The notes: generated by a model from the letters alone, not told the origin. A stretch of 46,632 bases of DNA from Phormidesmis priestleyi ULC007 (GCF_001895925.1 NZ_MPPI01000040.1:1-46632), one strand, 5' to 3'; shown: positions 1 to 11,416, counted from the first letter of the stretch. Program-made: numbers and translations.

Positions 1-1
1 C

Positions 2-100
2 TTGCTGGCTCAGGAAACCTCATTGAAGTTAGGCATCAAGAACAAGCGACTGCGAGCAGGCTGGGATGAGAATTACTTACTCAAGATTCTGACCGAATAA
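2..100 (+). CDS. C-terminal fragment of an unrecognised protein (cut by the window edge)
   Basis: An open frame runs from the window edge to TAA at 98-100 and encodes about 32 residues ending in DENYLLKILTE. The mix of lysine, leucine and aromatic residues looks protein-like rather than random, but no family is recognisable and there is no start codon in view. It may equally be a chance open frame. Confidence 0.3.
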   Translation: MLAQETSLKLGIKNKRLRAGWDENYLLKILTE

Positions 101-157
101 GATGCGTTTGCCCTGATCGTCCAAATCAGACTCCGAGGACTTCCATCCCTAGTTAAT

Positions 158-688
158 GTGAGTAACTCAGGAGGCGTTCATGATTGTACACCGTCGGCTT
201 TGCTATGGGATCTTGAAAGGCTGGAATCAAGATCCCGCATACGTTCTTTACCTCTACCGAATATCGGAGACATCCATGTTTTTGTCCTCTTTGAATTAAT
301 CGAGAGGACAAAAACTATGGGAGTTAGGACGATCGTGCCTAGCTCGATTTCGTTCACCGTTGAGTTGCGTTGCTCAACCGAAAGACGGTATCGAGTCAGT
401 GTAACGTTGGATTTGCAGGAGCGTTACATCTTTGTGTCCTCTGGTGTTATCCCAAACATTAGCGGTGCGATTGAAGAGTTCGTGTCTCAGTTAAGTGAGA
501 TAGCGTCTAATCAACTGGCATTGCTGAAGTGGGATGGCACGAGCGACTTGACGACGGAATATCAGATTGTTCGAGTGTTGCCGGGATATCAAGTTGAACG
601 ATCGTTAGCGAAGTTCAACATTGTCATCGGTAGTGGTTCACTGATTCAAGTGGAGGAGTTGCAGAACAAAATCATCATTCAACTCTAG
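158..688 (+). CDS. Hypothetical protein
   Basis: A 176-codon frame opens with GTG and ends TAG at 686-688. I recognise no family. The part after residue 54 (ATG at 317) has the alternating hydrophobic pattern of a mixed alpha/beta domain, while the first 53 residues are irregular and may be untranslated, so the true product may be only about 123 residues. There is no clear ribosome binding site before either start. No signal peptide, membrane segment or catalytic motif is visible. It stands alone, with 220 bases before hemB that hold HIP1 sites but no gene I can see. Confidence 0.4.
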   Translation: MSNSGGVHDCTPSALLWDLERLESRSRIRSLPLPNIGDIHVFVLFELIERTKTMGVRTIVPSSISFTVELRCSTERRYRVSVTLDLQERYIFVSSGVIPNISGAIEEFVSQLSEIASNQLALLKWDGTSDLTTEYQIVRVLPGYQVERSLAKFNIVIGSGSLIQVEELQNKIIIQL

Positions 689-910
689 ATGAAGGGAACG
701 ATCGCGAAATTACCTCTTTGAAGGCTGACGGAAATTAAGCGATCGTCCCTTAATCATCTGAAGGGCTAACATTTTAGGTTGAATAGGATGAATTCTCGAT
801 CTCATTCCTGCTCACCCTTTACAGTTCGTAATCAGTCTAGTGAGCGATCGCACTCCTGAAAGTTTTAGACTTTTAAGATATCGCCAACGTTAGCCAGCTT
901 TATCAGTCCT

Positions 911-1894
911 ATGTTTCCAACTCACCGCCCTCGCCGTCTGCGTGCCCATCCTCAACTACGTCGGATGGTTCGTGAGAATGTGTTGACTACCAGTGATTTG
1001 ATCTATCCGTTGTTTGCGGTTCCGGGTGAAGCGATCGCCAAAGAAGTTCGCTCGATGCCGGGGGTGTTTCAGCTATCGATCGACAAAATCGTTGAAGAAG
1101 CAAAAGAAGTCTACGATCTCGGCATTCCTTCAATTATTTTGTTTGGCATTCCCGCCGATAAAGACACCGATGCGACGGGCGCATGGCACGATTGCGGCAT
1201 GATTCAAAAAGCGGCAACGGCGGTTAAAGAAGCGGTTCCCGATCTAATTGTGATTGCCGATACTTGCCTCTGTGAATACACGCCTCATGGTCATTGTGGC
1301 TATCTCGAAGTCGGTGATTTGTCAGGACGGGTTCTCAACGATCCGACCCTAGAACTGCTTAAAAAAACGGCGGTTTCTCAAGCAAAAGCCGGAGCCGATA
1401 TCATTGCGCCTTCGGGCATGATGGATGGGTTTGTGCAAGCAGTGCGGCAAGGGTTAGACGAGGCAGGATTTCAAGACACGCCGATTATGTCCTATGCGGC
1501 AAAATATGCGTCCGCTTATTACGGACCCTTTCGAGATGCGGCAGAATCGGCTCCTCAATTTGGCGATCGCCGCACCTACCAAATGGACCCTGGCAACGCT
1601 CGTGAAGCCCTTAAAGAGATCGAACTCGACATTGCAGAAGGCGCAGATATGCTGATGGTCAAGCCTGCGCTGTCTTACATGGATGTAATTTATCGCGTGA
1701 AGGAAGCTACAAATCTGCCTGTTGCCGCCTATAACGTGTCGGGCGAATATGCAATGGTGAAAGCTGCTGCTCTCAATGGCTGGATCGATGAAGAGCGCGT
1801 CGTAATGGAGACGCTGACCAGCTTTAAGCGGGCGGGTGCTGACTTGATTCTCACCTATCACGCTAAAGATGCGGCTCGTTGGTTGGGCGCGTAG
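911..1894 (+). CDS. hemB: Porphobilinogen synthase (delta-aminolevulinic acid dehydratase)
   Basis: HemB condenses two 5-aminolevulinate molecules into porphobilinogen, the first common step to chlorophyll, haem, bilins and cobalamin, in the cytoplasm. The 327 residues match the family's usual length. Visible motifs are the metal-site segment [14 protein letters not shown] (cysteines 119, 121 and 129), the region of the first active-site lysine near [17 protein letters not shown], and the Schiff-base lysine in [12 protein letters not shown]. The three cysteines indicate the zinc-dependent class, unlike the aspartate-rich magnesium type of plants. The start is the ATG before [10 protein letters not shown]; no strong Shine-Dalgarno precedes it. 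The gene is convergent with aroE, with a palindromic repeat element between them that could end both transcripts. Confidence 0.97.
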   Translation: MFPTHRPRRLRAHPQLRRMVRENVLTTSDLIYPLFAVPGEAIAKEVRSMPGVFQLSIDKIVEEAKEVYDLGIPSIILFGIPADKDTDATGAWHDCGMIQKAATAVKEAVPDLIVIADTCLCEYTPHGHCGYLEVGDLSGRVLNDPTLELLKKTAVSQAKAGADIIAPSGMMDGFVQAVRQGLDEAGFQDTPIMSYAAKYASAYYGPFRDAAESAPQFGDRRTYQMDPGNAREALKEIELDIAEGADMLMVKPALSYMDVIYRVKEATNLPVAAYNVSGEYAMVKAAALNGWIDEERVVMETLTSFKRAGADLILTYHAKDAARWLGA

Positions 1895-1955
1895 GCTTTT
1901 ACGTCGAATTCATAAACCACAGTCCCCTATCAACTACTAAGGATCATGAATTAAA

Positions 1956-2134
1956 TTAACGTCAGTTCGATGAAGTTCTTTCGCTTCGTTATTCAGCGCT
2001 TCAGCCCCCTAAATCCCCCGAATTGGGGGACTTCAAGCCAAAAATTCCGGTTCAAAGTCCCCCAGTTTTGGGGGATTTAGGGGGCTTCCCAAATTCATAA
2101 TCGGAGCGAACCATGTCTGTCGAACTCACGTTAA
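1956..2134. repeat. MITE-like palindromic element, copy 1 (full length)
   Basis: About 179 bases bounded by inverted ends TTAACGTCAGTTCGA and TCGAACTCACGTTAA. A large inner hairpin is built from CCCCCTAAATCCCCC on the left and GGGGGATTTAGGGGG on the right, each followed or preceded by a shorter CCCC/GGGG palindrome. It has no coding capacity. The same arrangement recurs at 17552-17722 and 20041-20212. It lies between convergent hemB and aroE. Confidence 0.85.
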
Positions 2135-2149
2135 AGAATATTCTGAATT

Positions 2150-3010
2150 CTAGTTCAATCCCAAATGGTGGCGTAGAGCTTGGCGCATTGTCTCAACTGG
2201 GACAGATTGCTGAGTCCAGATTTTGAGAGCGGCGGCTCCTTGTTGAATCAGCATTTCTAGACCGTCGATCGCAACGCTTCCCCGATCGCTAACCTGCTGC
2301 AAAAGCAGAGTCGGATTAGGCGTATAAATCAAATCGTAAGCAACGACTCCGGCCTTTAATTGATCAACTTCTGCTGGCGTGAGTGGAGATTTTTCAATGT
2401 GAGGAGACATGCCGATCGGCGTTGCATTCACCAACAGATCTGCACGAGGCAACCACTCAGTCAACGTCTCCCAAGCGTGAACCTGCAAGCCAAATGAACG
2501 ATTCCAACTTTGAGAAAACGCTTCTAGCTTTTGAGCATCTCGTCCGACAATGTGAATTTCAGCACAGCCTAATTCCACACATCCCGCAACGACGGCTCTA
2601 GCGGCTCCACCGTTTCCTAAAATAACGGCAACTGACTGACTCCAATCTCGCTGCATTGATCGCAAAGGTGCTAAAAATCCTTCTGCATCGGTGTTGGTGC
2701 CGCTCCAGCCTTGATCCGTTCGCCAGACGGTGTTGACCGCCCCGATCGCTTGCGCTACTTCAGAAATCTCGTTCAATAGCGGCATGATCGTTTGCTTGTG
2801 GGGAATCGTGATGCTAAAGCCTTGGATGCCGATGGCCGCAAATCCTTTAATTGCCTGTTCTAAATTTTCGGGCGCGATCGCAAAGGGCAGATAAACAAAA
2901 TCGGCACCCATTTCCGCAAGGGCGGCATTGTGCATCAGGGGCGAAAGAGAATGCGCGATCGGGTGTCCAATCACGCCTAGCAGCCTCGTTTCTCCCGTGA
3001 TTTGCGTCAT
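2150..3010 (-). CDS. aroE: Shikimate dehydrogenase
   Basis: AroE reduces 3-dehydroshikimate to shikimate with NADPH, the fourth step of chorismate and aromatic amino acid synthesis. The 286 residues are normal length. Visible features are the substrate-site segment HPIAHSLSPLMHN near residue 16, catalytic lysine 72 in ITIPHK, catalytic aspartate 108 in GTNTDAEGF and the NADP loop GNGGAARA at about 132-139. The C-terminal DGLEMLIQQGAAALKIW is also family-typical. The ATG overlaps the hisD stop codon by four bases (ATGA), which indicates translational coupling of the two genes on one transcript. Linking histidine and aromatic amino acid biosynthesis this way is chance or loose co-regulation; no enzyme partnership is known. 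Confidence 0.97.
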   Translation of the reverse strand: MTQITGETRLLGVIGHPIAHSLSPLMHNAALAEMGADFVYLPFAIAPENLEQAIKGFAAIGIQGFSITIPHKQTIMPLLNEISEVAQAIGAVNTVWRTDQGWSGTNTDAEGFLAPLRSMQRDWSQSVAVILGNGGAARAVVAGCVELGCAEIHIVGRDAQKLEAFSQSWNRSFGLQVHAWETLTEWLPRADLLVNATPIGMSPHIEKSPLTPAEVDQLKAGVVAYDLIYTPNPTLLLQQVSDRGSVAIDGLEMLIQQGAAALKIWTQQSVPVETMRQALRHHLGLN

Positions 3011-4320
3011 GTCTCTGGGTTCAACTGGTCACGAACTCGAAACAGAACGGAGTTGGCGTGAGAGGGCAACCCTTCAGCCTTTGCCAAAATATCGATCGCG
3101 TTCGCTGCCTTTTGCAATGCGATCGGCGAATATTGCACCAGGCTAGAGTGCTTCAAGAATGTTTCAACTCCCAGAGGTGACGCATATCGAGCCGATCCAG
3201 ATGTGGGTAGCGTGTGGTTGGGCCCTGCCAAATAATCGCCTACTGCTTCCGGGGTCGAGCTTCCTAAAAAGATCGCGCCTGCGTGACGAATATTTTGCAG
3301 CAACGCCCACGGATCGTCTACTTCAAGCTCTAAATGTTCGGGCGCAAAGTCGTTTGAAAGTTCGGCGGCGGATTCTAGAGAATCTACGATCGCGACTAAA
3401 CCGTAATGCGCGATCGCTTTCTCGGTCAAAGTTCTGCGAGGGTGATCCATCAGTTGTCGCTCAACCTCATCCACCACTTTCCGCGCCAAAGTAGAATCTG
3501 TGGTGAGCAAAATAGCGGCTGCCATCGAATCATGTTCTGCTTGAGCCAGCAAATCTGCTGCGATATAAACTGGATTTGCCGTTTCATCCGCAATAATCAA
3601 AACTTCAGACGGGCCCGCAAGTGAATCGATGCCAACTGTTCCATAAACCAGTTTCTTTGCCAACGTCACATAGATATTGCCTGGGCCTGTGATCACATCC
3701 ACTTTGGGGATAGTTTCGGTTCCATAGGCCAGAGCCGCGATCGCTTGTGCGCCACCGACCCGATAGATCTCGTCTACTCCAGCTTCTTGAGCTGCCACCA
3801 AAACCGCCGCATTAATCACCTTATCTTTGCCAGGTGGAGTCACCATGACAATGCGAGGCACTTGAGCAACTTTTGCAGGAACGGCATTCATCAAAACCGT
3901 GCTGGGATAACACGCTAAACCGCCAGGAATATATAGCCCAGCGCGATCGACGGGAGTATAGCGTTTGCCCAAGACAATTTCGTCTTCTCCAAAATGCACC
4001 CAGCTTTTGGGCACTCGTTGTCGATGAAACGCCTCAATTTGCTGACGGGCTTGCTGAATTGCCATCAGCAGTTCTTTAGAAACCTGCTGATAAGCCGCGT
4101 CAAGCTCAGAGCCACTGACTCGCAGCTCTTCAGGCTTAATTTTTTGGTGATCGAACTCTAAGGTGTAATCTAACACCGCTCGATCTCCGAGTCGCTTAAC
4201 CGCTTGCAAGACCTCCCGAACCGTCGCTTCTTTATGAACAACTTGATCGTCGTGAGTGCGATCGCAAATTCGTCGCAGTTCAGTTTTAGCCTCAGTCCAC
4301 TGAGTGATGATTCGCAGCAT
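3007..4320 (-). CDS. hisD: Histidinol dehydrogenase
   Basis: HisD performs the last two steps of histidine synthesis, oxidising L-histidinol to histidine through the aldehyde with two NAD+. From the chosen ATG at 4320 the protein is 437 residues, close to the 434 of E. coli. All four expected zinc ligands can be placed: Q260 and H263 in AQAEHDSMAAA, D362 in GDYLAGPNHT and H421 in LPSHANS. The catalytic E328-H329 pair is in FAPEHLEL. An in-frame upstream start at 4404 would add 28 residues of unlike character and is not preferred. It is the first gene of a hisD-aroE pair with an ATGA overlap. Confidence 0.96.
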   Translation of the reverse strand: MLRIITQWTEAKTELRRICDRTHDDQVVHKEATVREVLQAVKRLGDRAVLDYTLEFDHQKIKPEELRVSGSELDAAYQQVSKELLMAIQQARQQIEAFHRQRVPKSWVHFGEDEIVLGKRYTPVDRAGLYIPGGLACYPSTVLMNAVPAKVAQVPRIVMVTPPGKDKVINAAVLVAAQEAGVDEIYRVGGAQAIAALAYGTETIPKVDVITGPGNIYVTLAKKLVYGTVGIDSLAGPSEVLIIADETANPVYIAADLLAQAEHDSMAAAILLTTDSTLARKVVDEVERQLMDHPRRTLTEKAIAHYGLVAIVDSLESAAELSNDFAPEHLELEVDDPWALLQNIRHAGAIFLGSSTPEAVGDYLAGPNHTLPTSGSARYASPLGVETFLKHSSLVQYSPIALQKAANAIDILAKAEGLPSHANSVLFRVRDQLNPET

Positions 4321-4490
4321 GGAGTGTAGAAGTGTCAGACTTGAGATAACCCGTCTAGAAAAAAGGGCTTGAACCTTTCTAGCAACCTTGCCAATGCTAG
4401 ACAAACCCTATCATCGTTACTCTAGCTTAACCCGGATTTTTAGAGGTGTATGCGATCGTTGAGATGTTAATGCTATAGTTATTTGTCTAG

Positions 4491-4829
<339 letters not shown>

Positions 4830-4876
4830 AAATCTGTCATTGGGTTGATGATTTTAGGTTTGTCCTGAAGGATTTC

Positions 4877-5665
4877 ATGCAACTGATCGACACCCATGTC
4901 CACATCAACTTTGATGCATTCAAGCCAGACTTGGATGCGATCGCGGCTCGTTGGCGAGAAGCGGGGCTAGTTCATCTAGTTCACTCCTGTGTCGAACCTG
5001 CCGAATTTGCTGAGATCCAGGCACTTGCCGATCGGTTTCCTGAGCTTTCCTTTGCAGTAGGGCTACATCCCCTGGATGTCGAAGAAAAGTGGACGGAAAG
5101 TTCTTCTCAGCAGATTATTGCCTTGGCAAAGTCTGACCCGCGGGTGGTAGCGATCGGGGAAATGGGGTTAGATTTCTTTAAAGCAGAAAATCGAGTGCAG
5201 CAGATTGAGGCATTTGAGGCGCAACTCGCGATCGCTCGACAGCTTGATCTACCCGTGATTATTCACTGTAGAGAGGCTGCAAAGCCAATGGCGGAGTTGT
5301 TGCGTCACTTCTATCAACAGCATGGCTCCGTGAAGGGCGTGATGCACTGTTGGGGCGGCACCCCCGAAGAAACTCAGTGGTTCTTAGATTTGGGCTTTTA
5401 TATCAGTTTTAGTGGCACGGTGACCTTCAAAAAGGCGCTTCAGATTCAAGAATCTGCAAAAATGGTGCCGAGCGATCGTCTCCTGATCGAAACAGATTGC
5501 CCGTTTCTAGCTCCCGTTCCTAAACGAGGTGAAAAGCGCAATGAGCCGTCTTATGTGCAATATGTCGCTCAACAAGTGGCTCGTCTAAGAGAAACTCCCG
5601 TTGAGCAACTAGCCGCCCAAACGACTGAAAATGCTTGCCAACTCTTTAGTTTGAAGATTTCTTAA
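4877..5665 (+). CDS. tatD: TatD family metal-dependent deoxyribonuclease
   Basis: TatD-family enzymes are cytoplasmic TIM-barrel metallohydrolases; characterised members are 3'-5' DNA exonucleases linked to repair and DNA fragmentation. The 262 residues match the family. Seen in order are the metal motif DTHVHI (H7, H9) at the N terminus, GEMGLDFF with the bridging glutamate, IIHCREA, MHCWGG and the C-terminal ETDCPFLAP. The ATG follows AAGGATTTC. It lies between rpsT and rpoB. The 360-base gap to rpoB holds an rpoB promoter, so tatD probably ends the upstream transcript. The exact substrate in this organism is inferred from the family only. Confidence 0.93.
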   Translation: MQLIDTHVHINFDAFKPDLDAIAARWREAGLVHLVHSCVEPAEFAEIQALADRFPELSFAVGLHPLDVEEKWTESSSQQIIALAKSDPRVVAIGEMGLDFFKAENRVQQIEAFEAQLAIARQLDLPVIIHCREAAKPMAELLRHFYQQHGSVKGVMHCWGGTPEETQWFLDLGFYISFSGTVTFKKALQIQESAKMVPSDRLLIETDCPFLAPVPKRGEKRNEPSYVQYVAQQVARLRETPVEQLAAQTTENACQLFSLKIS

Positions 5666-5958
5666 CCCTGCCTTTCTGCTCCAAGCTAATTGACAGAGTT
5701 TAGATCTCACAAATTTGTTGATTCGTCAACCCACAAAACCGATTTGCTGCGCCATAATACTAGAAGGTGCAAATCATGCCCCATGAACGAGAGCTTCTAC
5801 CAGGTTTTATTTTCCTCAGTAAAGCTTGAATCTGTCAGACGCTCAATTAAATCACCTCATCGATTGTTGGAAGAATTGGAAACGAAGCGAGCAACCAACA
5901 ACCCACAACTAAATATCCAGGTTTTTGGATTCCTTTTGGGATTCCAAACTTTTTTGCA

Positions 5959-5987
5959 TTGACTTATTTGTGCAAATAGTATAAAAT
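5959..5987 (+). promoter_or_regulatory. Probable sigma-70 type promoter of the rpoBC1C2 operon
   Basis: TTGACT at 5959-5964 is followed after 17 bases by TAAAAT at 5982-5987, inside an AT-rich stretch TATAAAAT, about 40 bases before the rpoB start. This is the best promoter match in the 360-base gap 5666-6026. Upstream in the same gap there is only a small hairpin, GTTGA-TTCG-TCAAC near 5716-5729, and no convincing gene. Confidence 0.6.
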
Positions 5988-6026
5988 TCAGGGTTCGCGC
6001 TGGGCGTGACCCTTCTGAGGAGACGC

Positions 6027-9000
6027 ATGACTGAGCAGACCTACACCACCCCCGCCTTTGTTTTGCCGGATTTGGTCGAAATTCAACGGGCTAGCTTTCG
6101 CTGGTTTCTTGAAGAAGGCTTGATCGAAGAACTCGACAGCTTTTCGCCTATTACTGATTATACAGGCAAGCTTGAGCTTCACTTTTTAGGAAAAGACTTC
6201 AAGCTGAAGCCCCCTAAATATGATGTTGATGAGGCAAAGCGGCGCGATAGCACCTACGCCGTACAAATGTATGTGCCGACCCGTCTGATTAATAAAGAGA
6301 CGGGTGAAATTAAAGAGCAGGAAGTTTTCATTGGCGATTTGCCGTTGATGACTGATCGCGGCACCTTTATCATCAACGGCGCTGAACGAGTGATTGTGAA
6401 TCAGATCGTTCGCAGCCCTGGTGTCTACTACAAGTCAGAAACTGACAAAAACGGACGGCGTACCTACAATGCCAGCTTGATTCCTAACCGGGGTGCATGG
6501 CTGAAGTTTGAGACCGACAAGAATGATTTGGTCTGGGTTCGCATTGACAAAACTCGCAAGCTTTCTGCTCAAGTTCTGCTAAAGGCTTTGGGGTTGAGTG
6601 ATGGCGAGATTTTTGATGCACTACGTCACCCTGAATATTTTCAGAAGACGATCGAGAAAGAAGGTCAGTTTGGCGAAGAAGAGGCTTTGATGGAGCTTTA
6701 CCGTAAGCTTCGTCCTGGTGAACCGCCAACGGTTTCGGGTGGCGCTCAACTTCTAGAGTCTCGTTTCTTTGATCCCAAACGCTACGACTTGGGCAAAGTG
6801 GGGCGCTACAAGCTGAACAAGAAGCTCCGCCTCAGTGTTCCCGAAGGAACGCGGGTGTTGACTCCGCAGGATATCTTGTCTGCAATCGACTATTTGATCA
6901 ACCTGGAGTTTGACACCGGAAGCATTGACGATATTGACCACTTAGGCAATCGCCGAGTGCGATCGGTGGGCGAACTTCTGCAAAACCAGGTGCGAGTCGG
7001 TTTAAACCGCTTAGAGCGAATCATTCGGGAACGCATGACGGTCTCTGATGCTGATTCTCTGACTCCTGCCTCGTTGGTCAACCCGAAACCGTTGGTTGCT
7101 GCGATTAAGGAGTTCTTTGGCTCCTCTCAGCTATCGCAGTTTATGGATCAGACCAATCCTCTAGCAGAGTTGACTCACAAGCGGCGTATCAGTGCATTAG
7201 GGCCAGGGGGTCTGACGCGAGAACGGGCAGGCTTTGCAGTCCGAGACATTCACCCGTCTCACTATGGGCGGATTTGCCCTATTGAGACTCCTGAAGGTCC
7301 AAACGCGGGTCTGATTGGTTCGTTAGCCACTCATGCTCGTGTGAATGCTTACGGATTTATTGAGACTCCTTACTATCCCGTCGAAAACGGTCGAGTCGTG
7401 AAGGATCATCCTCCGATCTATATGACTGCTGACGAAGAAGATGATCTGCGGGTTGCCGCAGGTGACATCACGATGGATGAAAACGGCTACATCATTAGCG
7501 AAGAAGTCGCGGTTCGCTATCGGCAAGATTTCACCGTTGCGACTCCTCAAGAGGTAGATTACGTAGCAATTTCTCCGGTGCAAATCATCTCGGTGGCAAC
7601 TTCGCTGATTCCCTTTCTAGAACACGACGACGCAAACCGAGCGCTGATGGGTTCAAACATGCAGCGTCAAGCGGTGCCCCTGTTGCGTCCTGAGCGTCCC
7701 TTAGTGGGAACTGGCTTGGAAGCGCAAGCTGCCCGTGACTCTGGGATGGTAGTCGTCAGCCGTACCGATGGCGAAGTCACCTTTGTGGATGCCGATCGGA
7801 TTCGAGTTCGCGATTCTCAAGGCGGCAAAGATATCAGCTATGCCCTTCAGAAGTATCAGCGATCGAACCAGGACACTTGCTTAAATCAGCGTCCGATCGT
7901 CTTTGTGGGCGATAAGGTGATTGCGGGTCAAATTCTGGCAGATGGATCTGCGACTGAAAAAGGTGAACTGGCGCTTGGTCAAAACATTCTCGTGGCTTAT
8001 ATGCCCTGGGAAGGCTACAACTATGAGGACGCAATTCTGATTAGCGAACGCCTAGTTCAAGAAGACGTTTACACCTCAATTCACGTTGAGAAATTTGAGA
8101 TTGAGGCCCGTCAAACCAAATTAGGTCCAGAAGAAATCACGCGTGAAATTCCCAACGTCGGTGAAGATGCGCTGCGTCAATTAGATGAGACAGGCATTAT
8201 TCGCATCGGAGCTTGGGTCGAGTCAGGCGATATTTTGGTCGGCAAAGTGACTCCAAAAGGGGAATCTGACCAACCGCCTGAAGAAAAACTCCTCCGAGCC
8301 ATCTTCGGTGAGAAAGCCAGAGACGTGCGGGACAACTCCCTGCGAGTGCCCAACGGCGAAAAAGGTCGGATTGTTGACGTACGGGTGTTTACTCGTGAGC
8401 AAGGTGACGAGTTGCCTCCTGGCGCTAACATGGTCGTCCGTGTTTATGTGGCACAGAAGCGTAAGATTCAAGTTGGCGACAAGATGGCAGGTCGTCACGG
8501 CAATAAAGGGATTATTTCTCGGATTTTGCCGATCGAAGATATGCCCTATTTACCCGATGGCAAACCCGTTGACATCGTGCTTAATCCCCTCGGTGTACCA
8601 AGCCGGATGAACGTGGGTCAAGTCTATGAGTGTCTGCTAGGCTGGGCGGCTGAAAATCTGAACGTTCGCTTCAAAGTTGTGCCATTCGACGAAATGCACG
8701 GCGAAGAGAAGTCTAGAGAAACCGTTCACGCCAAGATCAGCGAAGCACAAGACAAGCGGATTAAATCAACGGGTGGACAAGATGGCTATTGGCTGTTTAA
8801 CCCCGATAACCCTGGCAAAATTCAGGTTTATGACGGGCGGACTGGCGAAGCCTTCGATCGTCCGATCACGGTGGGCAAAGCCTATATGCTGAAGCTGGTT
8901 CACCTGGTTGACGACAAGATTCACGCTCGTTCGACGGGTCCCTACTCTCTGGTGACGCAGCAGCCTCTGGGTGGAAAGGCTCAACAGGGTGGTCAGCGAT

Positions 9001-9350
9001 TTGGAGAGATGGAAGTGTGGGCACTGGAAGCATTTGGTGCTGCCTATACGCTGCAAGAGTTGTTGACGGTGAAGTCAGACGATATGCAGGGGCGAAACGA
9101 AGCGTTGAACGCGATCGTCAAAGGCAAAGCGATTCCTCGCCCTGGCACACCTGAATCGTTCAAGGTGTTGATGCGTGAGCTTCAGTCACTCTGTCTTGAT
9201 GTTGCAGTTCACAAGGTCGAAACCAAGGAAGACGGCAGCAGTAAGGATATGGAAGTTGACTTGATGGCAGATGTAAACAGTCGTCGCGCGCCTTCTAGAC
9301 CGACTTATGAATCCATTTCTAGAGAAGCGATGGACGAAGAAGAAGACTAA
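6027..9350 (+). CDS. rpoB: DNA-directed RNA polymerase subunit beta
   Basis: RpoB forms one pincer of RNA polymerase and much of the active-site cleft and rifampicin pocket. An ATG at 6027 sits behind a good GAGGAG (6017-6022), giving 1107 residues starting [11 protein letters not shown]. The GTG at 6006 that would add seven residues is less likely. Diagnostic segments are the rifampicin region ([20 protein letters not shown], then [10 protein letters not shown]), the [19 protein letters not shown] motif, GYNYEDAI, the [12 protein letters not shown] catalytic region and the C-terminal [14 protein letters not shown]. The length is typical of cyanobacteria, which lack some insertions of proteobacterial RpoB. 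It is the first gene of the polymerase operon, 106 bases before rpoC1. Confidence 0.99.
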   Translation: MTEQTYTTPAFVLPDLVEIQRASFRWFLEEGLIEELDSFSPITDYTGKLELHFLGKDFKLKPPKYDVDEAKRRDSTYAVQMYVPTRLINKETGEIKEQEVFIGDLPLMTDRGTFIINGAERVIVNQIVRSPGVYYKSETDKNGRRTYNASLIPNRGAWLKFETDKNDLVWVRIDKTRKLSAQVLLKALGLSDGEIFDALRHPEYFQKTIEKEGQFGEEEALMELYRKLRPGEPPTVSGGAQLLESRFFDPKRYDLGKVGRYKLNKKLRLSVPEGTRVLTPQDILSAIDYLINLEFDTGSIDDIDHLGNRRVRSVGELLQNQVRVGLNRLERIIRERMTVSDADSLTPASLVNPKPLVAAIKEFFGSSQLSQFMDQTNPLAELTHKRRISALGPGGLTRERAGFAVRDIHPSHYGRICPIETPEGPNAGLIGSLATHARVNAYGFIETPYYPVENGRVVKDHPPIYMTADEEDDLRVAAGDITMDENGYIISEEVAVRYRQDFTVATPQEVDYVAISPVQIISVATSLIPFLEHDDANRALMGSNMQRQAVPLLRPERPLVGTGLEAQAARDSGMVVVSRTDGEVTFVDADRIRVRDSQGGKDISYALQKYQRSNQDTCLNQRPIVFVGDKVIAGQILADGSATEKGELALGQNILVAYMPWEGYNYEDAILISERLVQEDVYTSIHVEKFEIEARQTKLGPEEITREIPNVGEDALRQLDETGIIRIGAWVESGDILVGKVTPKGESDQPPEEKLLRAIFGEKARDVRDNSLRVPNGEKGRIVDVRVFTREQGDELPPGANMVVRVYVAQKRKIQVGDKMAGRHGNKGIISRILPIEDMPYLPDGKPVDIVLNPLGVPSRMNVGQVYECLLGWAAENLNVRFKVVPFDEMHGEEKSRETVHAKISEAQDKRIKSTGGQDGYWLFNPDNPGKIQVYDGRTGEAFDRPITVGKAYMLKLVHLVDDKIHARSTGPYSLVTQQPLGGKAQQGGQRFGEMEVWALEAFGAAYTLQELLTVKSDDMQGRNEALNAIVKGKAIPRPGTPESFKVLMRELQSLCLDVAVHKVETKEDGSSKDMEVDLMADVNSRRAPSRPTYESISREAMDEEED

Positions 9351-9360
9351 AGAGGGTGCT

Positions 9361-9397
9361 AGGTGCCGAGTGGCAGGATTTCCTGAATTCGGCACCT
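9361..9397 (+). other. Hairpin in the rpoB-rpoC1 gap
   Basis: AGGTGCCGA (9361-9369) pairs with TCGGCACCT (9389-9397), enclosing an inner stem CAGGA (9374-9378) with TCCTG (9381-9385). No run of T follows, so it is not a standard terminator. An RNA-processing or stability element, or partial attenuation between the subunit genes, is possible. Function is inference. Confidence 0.6.
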
Positions 9398-9456
9398 GAA
9401 TCATCCTTTCTCGATACATTTTTCTAGCATCAATTGAATAGAGGAAAAACTACGCG

Positions 9457-11331
9457 ATGCCAAAGCTAGAACAGCGATTTGACTACGTTAAAATTGGTCT
9501 GGCATCTCCCGATCGTATCCGTCAGTGGGGAGAAAGAACTTTACCCAACGGGCAGGTTGTGGGTGAAGTTACCAAGCCAGAAACCATTAACTACCGCACG
9601 CTCAAGCCTGAAATGGATGGCTTGTTCTGTGAGCGAATTTTTGGACCTGCTAAAGATTGGGAATGCCACTGCGGTAAATATAAGCGGGTGCGGCATCGCG
9701 GCATTGTCTGTGAGCGCTGCGGCGTAGAAGTGACGGAATCTCGCGTCCGTCGTCACCGTATGGGCTATATCAAGCTTGCCGCTCCGGTGGCTCACGTTTG
9801 GTATCTTAAGGGCATTCCGAGCTATATGGCAATTCTGCTAGATATGCCTCTACGGGATGTTGAGCAAATTGTCTACTTCAACGCTTACGTGGTGCTGAAC
9901 GCGGGCAATGCAGAGCAGCTAACCTACAAGCAACTGCTCACCGAAGATCAGTGGATCGAAATCGAAGACGAACTCTATAGCGAAGACTCAAAGCTGTCGG
10001 GCATTGAGGTTGGTATCGGTGCAGAGGCCCTACAGCGGCTGCTGCAAGATATTCAACTCGACACCGAAGCCGAGCAATTGCGGGAAGATATCGCGACTTC
10101 TAAGGGGCAAAAGCGAGCCAAGCTGATCAAGCGCCTGCGGGTGATGGACAACTTCATCGCCACAGGTTCTAGCCCTGATTGGATGGTGTTAGACGTGATT
10201 CCAGTCATCCCGCCTGATCTGCGCCCGATGGTGCAGTTGGACGGGGGGCGGTTCGCGACTTCTGACTTGAATGATCTCTATCGTCGCGTCATTAACCGCA
10301 ATAACCGTCTGGCTCGCCTTCAGGAAATTTTGGCTCCTGAAATCATCGTCCGCAACGAGAAGCGGATGCTCCAAGAAGCGGTCGATGCCTTGATTGACAA
10401 CGGTCGTCGGGGTCGGACTGTGGTCGGCGCAAATAATCGTCCGCTCAAGTCTCTGTCTGACATCATCGAAGGAAAACAGGGTCGTTTCCGGCAAAACCTT
10501 TTGGGTAAGCGGGTCGATTACTCAGGTCGTTCTGTGATTGTGGTCGGGCCCAAGCTCAAGATTCATCAGTGCGGGTTGCCGAGAGAAATGGCGATCGAGC
10601 TATTTCAACCCTTTGTGATTCACCGTCTGATTCGTCAGGGATTGGTCAACAACATCAAAGCAGCGAAAAAGCTGATCCAGCGCAACGATCCCACCGTTTG
10701 GGACGTTTTGGAAGAGGTGATTGAAGGGCACCCCGTATTCCTGAATCGGGCACCGACGCTGCACCGTTTAGGCATTCAAGCCTTTGAGCCAATTTTGGTC
10801 GAAGGTCGAGCCATTCAACTGCATCCGCTGGTTTGTCCTGCGTTTAACGCTGACTTTGATGGCGACCAAATGGCCGTTCACGTTCCGCTCTCGATCGAAG
10901 CTCAGGCAGAAGCGCGATTGCTGATGCTGGCATCTAACAACATCTTGTCTCCGGCAACGGGTCGTCCGATCATCACGCCTAGCCAAGATATGGTTTTGGG
11001 CTGCTACTACTTGACGGCGGACAACCCGGCGGCTCAAGAAGGTGCGGGTGGCTACTATACCAACTTGGAAGATGCAATCAACGCTTACGAGCAGAAGCAA
11101 GTTGAACTTCATGCCTATATCTGGGTGCGCTTTGACGGTGACGTAGATATGCCCGACATCGAAGAAGAGCTAGTTGAAGAAAATGAATCGCCTGATGGCA
11201 TTGTCACCAAGGTCTACAACTATCGTCGGACACGGGAAGACAAGGATGGCACCCTGATCTCTCAATACATTAAGACAACTCCGGGTCGCATCATCTACAA
11301 CAAGACCATTCAAGAAGCTTTAGCGATCTAG
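9457..11331 (+). CDS. rpoC1: DNA-directed RNA polymerase subunit gamma (N-terminal part of beta-prime)
   Basis: In cyanobacteria and plastids beta-prime is split, and this is the N-terminal piece carrying the clamp zinc ribbon and the catalytic centre. In its 624 residues one sees [13 protein letters not shown] with the following CERCGVEV (zinc ligands from C70), the lid/rudder region [16 protein letters not shown], and the magnesium-binding [12 protein letters not shown] with D466, D468 and D470. The ATG follows GAGGAAAAA at a proper distance. It ends shortly after the catalytic domain, as is usual for the split form. A 122-base gap containing hairpins precedes rpoC2. Confidence 0.99.
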   Translation: MPKLEQRFDYVKIGLASPDRIRQWGERTLPNGQVVGEVTKPETINYRTLKPEMDGLFCERIFGPAKDWECHCGKYKRVRHRGIVCERCGVEVTESRVRRHRMGYIKLAAPVAHVWYLKGIPSYMAILLDMPLRDVEQIVYFNAYVVLNAGNAEQLTYKQLLTEDQWIEIEDELYSEDSKLSGIEVGIGAEALQRLLQDIQLDTEAEQLREDIATSKGQKRAKLIKRLRVMDNFIATGSSPDWMVLDVIPVIPPDLRPMVQLDGGRFATSDLNDLYRRVINRNNRLARLQEILAPEIIVRNEKRMLQEAVDALIDNGRRGRTVVGANNRPLKSLSDIIEGKQGRFRQNLLGKRVDYSGRSVIVVGPKLKIHQCGLPREMAIELFQPFVIHRLIRQGLVNNIKAAKKLIQRNDPTVWDVLEEVIEGHPVFLNRAPTLHRLGIQAFEPILVEGRAIQLHPLVCPAFNADFDGDQMAVHVPLSIEAQAEARLLMLASNNILSPATGRPIITPSQDMVLGCYYLTADNPAAQEGAGGYYTNLEDAINAYEQKQVELHAYIWVRFDGDVDMPDIEEELVEENESPDGIVTKVYNYRRTREDKDGTLISQYIKTTPGRIIYNKTIQEALAI

Positions 11332-11364
11332 GATTTAAAACTCAAAATCCGAAATGGTAAGCGA

Positions 11365-11416
11365 GGGCAATTTGAGATGTTGGATTTTGGATTGCCCATT
11401 CAAATCCAAAATCCAA
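11365..11416 (+). other. Two mutually exclusive hairpins and AAATCC repeats in the rpoC1-rpoC2 gap
   Basis: GGGCAAT (11365-11371) can pair with ATTGCCC (11391-11397). Alternatively TTGGATTTTGGATT (11380-11393) pairs perfectly over 14 bases with 11403-11416. The two stems share bases 11391-11393, so only one can form fully. Further AAATCCAAAATC copies continue to about 11432. Arrays of this AAATCC-type heptamer are common in cyanobacterial gaps; a regulatory role here is speculation. Confidence 0.55.

Noticed and set aside
4320-4404. 28-residue N-terminal extension of HisD
   Set aside because: It is absent from the family's normal length and the internal ATG gives the standard N terminus and zinc-ligand numbering.
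5690-5962. 90-codon open frame in the tatD-rpoB gap
   Set aside because: Composition and lack of a ribosome binding site do not suggest a protein, and the rpoB promoter lies at its end.
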